From assembly GCA_900708905.1 (NCBI GenBank), contig CAADRB010000010.1, forward strand, positions 1,300,199 to 1,364,198: 64,000 bases of DNA, written 5' to 3'. The stretch comes from Hymenolepis diminuta. Lineage: Eukaryota > Platyhelminthes > Cestoda > Cyclophyllidea > Hymenolepididae. The notes beneath the pieces were generated by a model. The model had not been told where the DNA came from. It searched no databases and worked only from the letters and a program-made list of their open reading frames with translations. Positions 60,722 through 64,000 of this stretch are shown here, one piece after another. How positions within the stretch are numbered: position 1 is the stretch's first letter; the number at the start of each line of letters is the position of its first letter. Position numbers and translations under genes: made by a program.

Positions 60722-61741
60722 ATGAATGACAACGAACCACAGGACATGTCTATGAGAAGCAGCGCATCGCCGACCTTATCGAATTCACCAACAATGCAAC
60801 AGTCACCAACAATCGCAGTACAAAATGCATTATCAACGGACACAATAACACAAATGTTCTTGCAATTGATGCAACAGTTTCAACATCAAATGTTTCAACC
60901 ACAGGAAACAAAATCCACCTCTTTGCCTGACAACAGAGAACTAGAGCGTATCATACGAAAAACAATTCTTGATCATCTGACAAACAAAAACTCCAAAATA
61001 ATAATTCATGGAGAGTTGAAAATCACTGTTGATTCTGACGCTCCTGTCACTGTGAAGATCAATACACCTCTGGGTACATCTTCCAAACGGAAGTCCTACA
61101 CTCCTGTTCGAATCCTCCCGGTTGTGCCTCCCTCACCAGATTACACGAGCACGGATTCGGGAGTACTGGACCTCTCCTGCTCAGGCTCAGTTCATTCAAA
61201 TGAATCCTCACCAATCACACCTCTGAAGCCAGACTTTCCAAGCATGCTGCACATGCAGCATGGAAACCATGATTCCCCTGGCAAAATGAAGTCGGCGTCG
61301 AAGAGGAGATTCACCGGAGGTCGTCGAAATTTCCCCTGCAATCAGTGCAACGAGATGGAGTTTCATTCCCTTCAGCAATTGGAAGAGCACACCATGCAGA
61401 CTCATGGCAGTTATCGCTGTCATGTCTGCAGTCGCACCTTCACCCAACGTTCCAATCTCCAACGTCATGCTCTCAAGCATGTGGGTTTCAAGCCATTCCG
61501 ATGTGGTGTTTGTCTGCAGGGCTATTATCGCAAGGATCACCTGATGAGGCACATGGAGGTGAATCACCCTACTGTCAATCCGCTTGAGAACATTCAAGTT
61601 TTCCTCACTTCCTCACAGAGTCTAGATTATCTGAGTACTAATCAATCTACAGGCTGCAGTTCCCCCCTTCATGGTTTGGTTAATCCTGAGCAGCCAACAT
61701 GCAACGACCACGTTGAACAGCAGCAATGTCCTCTGAATTGA
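60722..61741 (+). CDS. C2H2 zinc-finger protein, probable transcriptional repressor (family member 5)
   Basis: 339 residues, starting MNDNEPQDMS where gene 4 starts MNINEPQDMS. Otherwise the protein and every base of the coding sequence are identical to gene 4, 11,520 bp away in the same orientation with no insertion or deletion. Domains are as in gene 4: PQDMS 6-10, central domain 66-131, VLDLS 148-152, and fingers at 206-228, 233-253 and 261-282. The ATG at 60722 is chosen over the longer open frame that begins at 60632, because the extra 30 codons are the intron and their first codon is a GTG that forms the splice donor. The gene has its own promoter and its own diverged intron and 3' UTR, so it is not a simple recent tandem copy or a processed retrocopy. 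Probably a nuclear DNA-binding protein and, from the LDLS motif, a repressor (inference). Confidence 0.94.
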   Translation: MNDNEPQDMSMRSSASPTLSNSPTMQQSPTIAVQNALSTDTITQMFLQLMQQFQHQMFQPQETKSTSLPDNRELERIIRKTILDHLTNKNSKIIIHGELKITVDSDAPVTVKINTPLGTSSKRKSYTPVRILPVVPPSPDYTSTDSGVLDLSCSGSVHSNESSPITPLKPDFPSMLHMQHGNHDSPGKMKSASKRRFTGGRRNFPCNQCNEMEFHSLQQLEEHTMQTHGSYRCHVCSRTFTQRSNLQRHALKHVGFKPFRCGVCLQGYYRKDHLMRHMEVNHPTVNPLENIQVFLTSSQSLDYLSTNQSTGCSSPLHGLVNPEQPTCNDHVEQQQCPLN

Positions 61742-61877
61742 AATTTTCGCTGTGTGTTATGATATCAACTAATTGTCCAAGCTCAGCAAATTTACGGACA
61801 GTGGAAACCAATTCAGGTGTATATGCAACATGTCGACGAAACTAGTCAATGTGGTCAGTTCTACGTGATGAGTTCAA

Positions 61878-61883
61878 ATTAAA
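61878..61883 (+). terminator. Possible poly(A) signal of gene 5
   Basis: ATTAAA, 137 nt after the stop. The surrounding 3' UTR can be weakly aligned with that of gene 4 (GAAAC-AG-CAA--TG-TCAG-TCT), which shows old homology with strong divergence. Confidence 0.35.
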
Positions 61884-61910
61884 TTTTGTTGTATAGTTTT
61901 ATCCCTGTTA

Positions 61911-61935
61911 AATATATACATATATATATATATAA
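61911..61935. repeat. (TA)n microsatellite
   Basis: A TA-rich run with ATATATATATAT followed by AATAATAATTATTA, in the 3' flank of gene 5. Confidence 0.85.
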
Positions 61936-61949
61936 TAATAATTATTATC

Positions 61950-63150
61950 TTTCATTTGTTTAGTTTTTACTCACGGCTTTATTGGATATGGGACAGATAA
62001 AAAATTAACTTGTTTTTGGCTAATTTTTGGGGCTCTGTGTTGGAGGAAATAATGATCAAGTCTTTTATTTGTAATTAATAATTACGAAATGCTTACATTC
62101 TTACTTTTAAAGTTATTTGATTGATGCTTTTCTCAAGGATTCAGCTCTTCAACCTTCATGTTGCGTTAGCGTATACCTTAAAATTCTATGTTTTTATCGC
62201 ACATATTTCCTTTGGTTAGTAACATATATCAGTAATAACACGCGTCAGCTTACAGAGCTTTGCTTACTTAAAATGTTTAACTATCTCCTCTGTCATGTTA
62301 AGACTGCAAGCTGTTTAATGTCATACAAGTTCATTTGGTCTTCGCAATCAATAGAGATAAAAATGAGTTGAAGCTTCAAGACCGACTGTCATGATTAAAA
62401 ACCGGTGAAGATACACAGATATCATTGGGAAGCATATAATGCAATCCAGGGGACAAATCATGAAATTTTAATTTTAATATTGAACTACTCATTTAGTAGA
62501 TACTTTACAACCCGAATTCGAAAATCAAATGATGTAGGACTCTTTAATTCCTTTGACGTTGCCTTCAGCATCTTTTCGATCTCCTTCCTTTTATCATCTA
62601 TTGAAATTCTGTTAACCGATTTCGGTCGCTTCTCACCATTGAAAATTGTATATGTTTATATATTGTTGCTGGGATTAATAATGACTTCCGTTTTAATTCC
62701 CAAGTCATTTTGCAAACACAGATTTAATAGAGCCCACAAAATACATATTGTGAGATAAATTAGGCTAAACGTAGAGAAAAACAGTCGTATTTTCAGTCCG
62801 GATCGGAATGATGTTCAATTAGGTTATGGAATTTTATGTTCGCTCTAACAGATTTATAAGTACCTATTTTTAACAATCACAATGCTTTAATCCATTTAGT
62901 GGTACCGATATTTCGAGTAGAAATATTGTGCACTAACTTTTTAAAATGGCCCTTTCATCAAACCCATTTCCAGCCCTTTTACATCTATTCTAGAGAACTA
63001 CGTTTCTGCTCAAACATGTTATATGAGATATTTTAGGCTTTATGATTAAAGGAAGATGGAAAAAAATGTACAAAACTCTAATCGCAAATAATCGAAGTGA
63101 GGTTGCCATATATTAATATGTATCTCATCGTACCGAATTCTAGTCCATTT
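61950..63150. other. Intergenic with unassigned open frames
   Basis: Open frames of 84 codons (62117-62371) and 117 codons (62405-62758). The second encodes a stretch of hydrophobic residues (about 60-100) that could be a membrane segment, but there is no homology I recognise, no clear splice context and no second copy in the window. I do not call a gene. Confidence 0.25.
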
Positions 63151-63159
63151 TTAAAAAAT

Positions 63160-63360
63160 TCTAGCGGCCAGGCGAATTTTTACGTACAATCCTTGGAAGG
63201 GCTACCGCTTGAGCATTTCTCAAACTACGCAAAGTTTCTTCAGGTGCTTCAGAGATTAGTCTTGTTGCCGTGTGAGCTCTGTTTCCATCCCACCTGCCTC
63301 ATCTAACAGCCCATTAATGTTGACTTAGCACACTTAACTCACAAAGTTAAAGTATGGAGG
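63160..63360 (+). repeat. Repeat block G, copy 2
   Basis: Aligns with 52620-52900; see there. It lies about 1.4 kb downstream of gene 5. The copy after gene 4 is 2.4 kb downstream, a difference accounted for by the mariner element inserted there. Confidence 0.65.
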
Positions 63361-63599
63361 AAGGAATTTTCAGATAAATAATCGACTTATATCATGTGAT
63401 CTGCATATTTATGCCCCCTCATTGTTTTTTCGTATTTGCTCAATGAAGTTAGGGGAAGTTTAGAGTGAAAACGGAAGCAAGCATTCAACACCAAGATAAA
63501 CCCAACTTACACAGAAGTTTTGATTTCATTTAATAATAAGATTTTAAATTTTATTCGAATAATCAACAACAAAGAAGAAAATTTACTAATTTTTCATTA

Positions 63600-63870
63600 T
63601 GGTAAAGCAACTGAAATCGGGTAAGAAAAGATCAATAAGTAAGAAGGAGAAGGGATTGAAGAAGGAGCGTCAGAAGAGTTAATTCATTTGATTTTCGTAT
63701 TCACTTTGTCTAATATTCACTAAATAGGCAGGTCACTGTTTCAAGCTCCAAAAATCAAATATCTGAAATCAATCAAATTCTTATTTATAATGTTCTACGT
63801 CCATTGACGATTTTTTAAATTTCTGATATCCATGCCAATTCAATCTATTTTTTCTATGGTCGAAAAGCAG
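63600..63870 (+). repeat. Repeat block H, copy 3
   Basis: Matches 55520-55760 (GTTAATTCATTTGATTTTCG, TACTAA-TAGGCAGGTCA, ATTATGTTC-like ATAATGTTC, CATTGACGATTTT). It follows block G as it does after gene 4, though much closer. Confidence 0.55.
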
Positions 63871-64000
63871 CAGTATCTTACATGGTCCTCAGAAATTTAC
63901 ATGATCTTTATATAGCAGAGCTCACGGAGTAGAGTTCACTCAAGGTGAACTGTAAGTATATATTGTATATTATTTTCTATTCCATGGTAGAAGTAACTGA

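Noticed and set aside
62405..62758. Open frame of 117 codons with a hydrophobic stretch
   Set aside because: No supporting homology, splice context or second copy.
1..64000. CRISPR arrays, tRNA or rRNA genes, bacterial operons
   Set aside because: None seen. No regularly spaced short repeats and no recognisable tRNA or rRNA sequence. The window is eukaryotic.

Overview
The window is AT-rich eukaryotic DNA, most likely from an insect. The reasons are short (77-82 bp) GT-AG introns, single-exon C2H2 zinc-finger coding regions, and two mariner-type DNA transposons. That assignment is inference: no gene in the window names a species. There are no bacterial features, no rRNA or tRNA genes that I could find, and two assembly gaps (21725-21729 and 58776-58786).

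The only convincing genes are five members of one zinc-finger family. Three lie on the minus strand (a pseudogene at 1.7-2.7 kb, intact genes at 12.1-13.1 and 29.5-30.5 kb) and two on the plus strand (49.2-50.2 and 60.7-61.7 kb). The intact proteins are 335-339 residues long. Each has a Q-rich N-terminus, a conserved central domain ending in an SKRKSY-PVRI block, an (A/V)LDLS motif of the kind that binds the CtBP corepressor, and three C2H2 fingers near the C-terminus. Each gene has one short intron in its 5' UTR. All five share a compact promoter with three CCAAT boxes and two further motifs whose spacing is the same to within 1 bp in every copy, the pseudogene included.

Around the genes lies a mosaic of old, diverged repeat blocks (called A to J here) that recur in a conserved order. 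Left of about 40.6 kb the order is gene(-)-A-D-C-B, with variations. Right of it the order is inverted: B'-C'-D'-A'-gene(+). The region therefore looks like an ancient amplified segment with an inverted (palindrome-like) organisation that has since decayed. One mariner copy lies on each side (33.2-34.5 kb plus, 50.7-51.9 kb minus).

The most striking observation is that the two plus-strand genes are identical over 1,014 bp, from codon 3 to 2 bp past the stop. Their introns, 5' exons, promoters and 3' UTRs are as diverged as those of old duplicates. The two mariner copies show the same pattern: nearly identical interiors with shared frameshifts, but diverged or missing ends. Both are best explained by recent ectopic gene conversion inside an old inverted amplicon, as known from ampliconic regions of sex chromosomes. 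A polishing artefact of the assembly must be excluded first.
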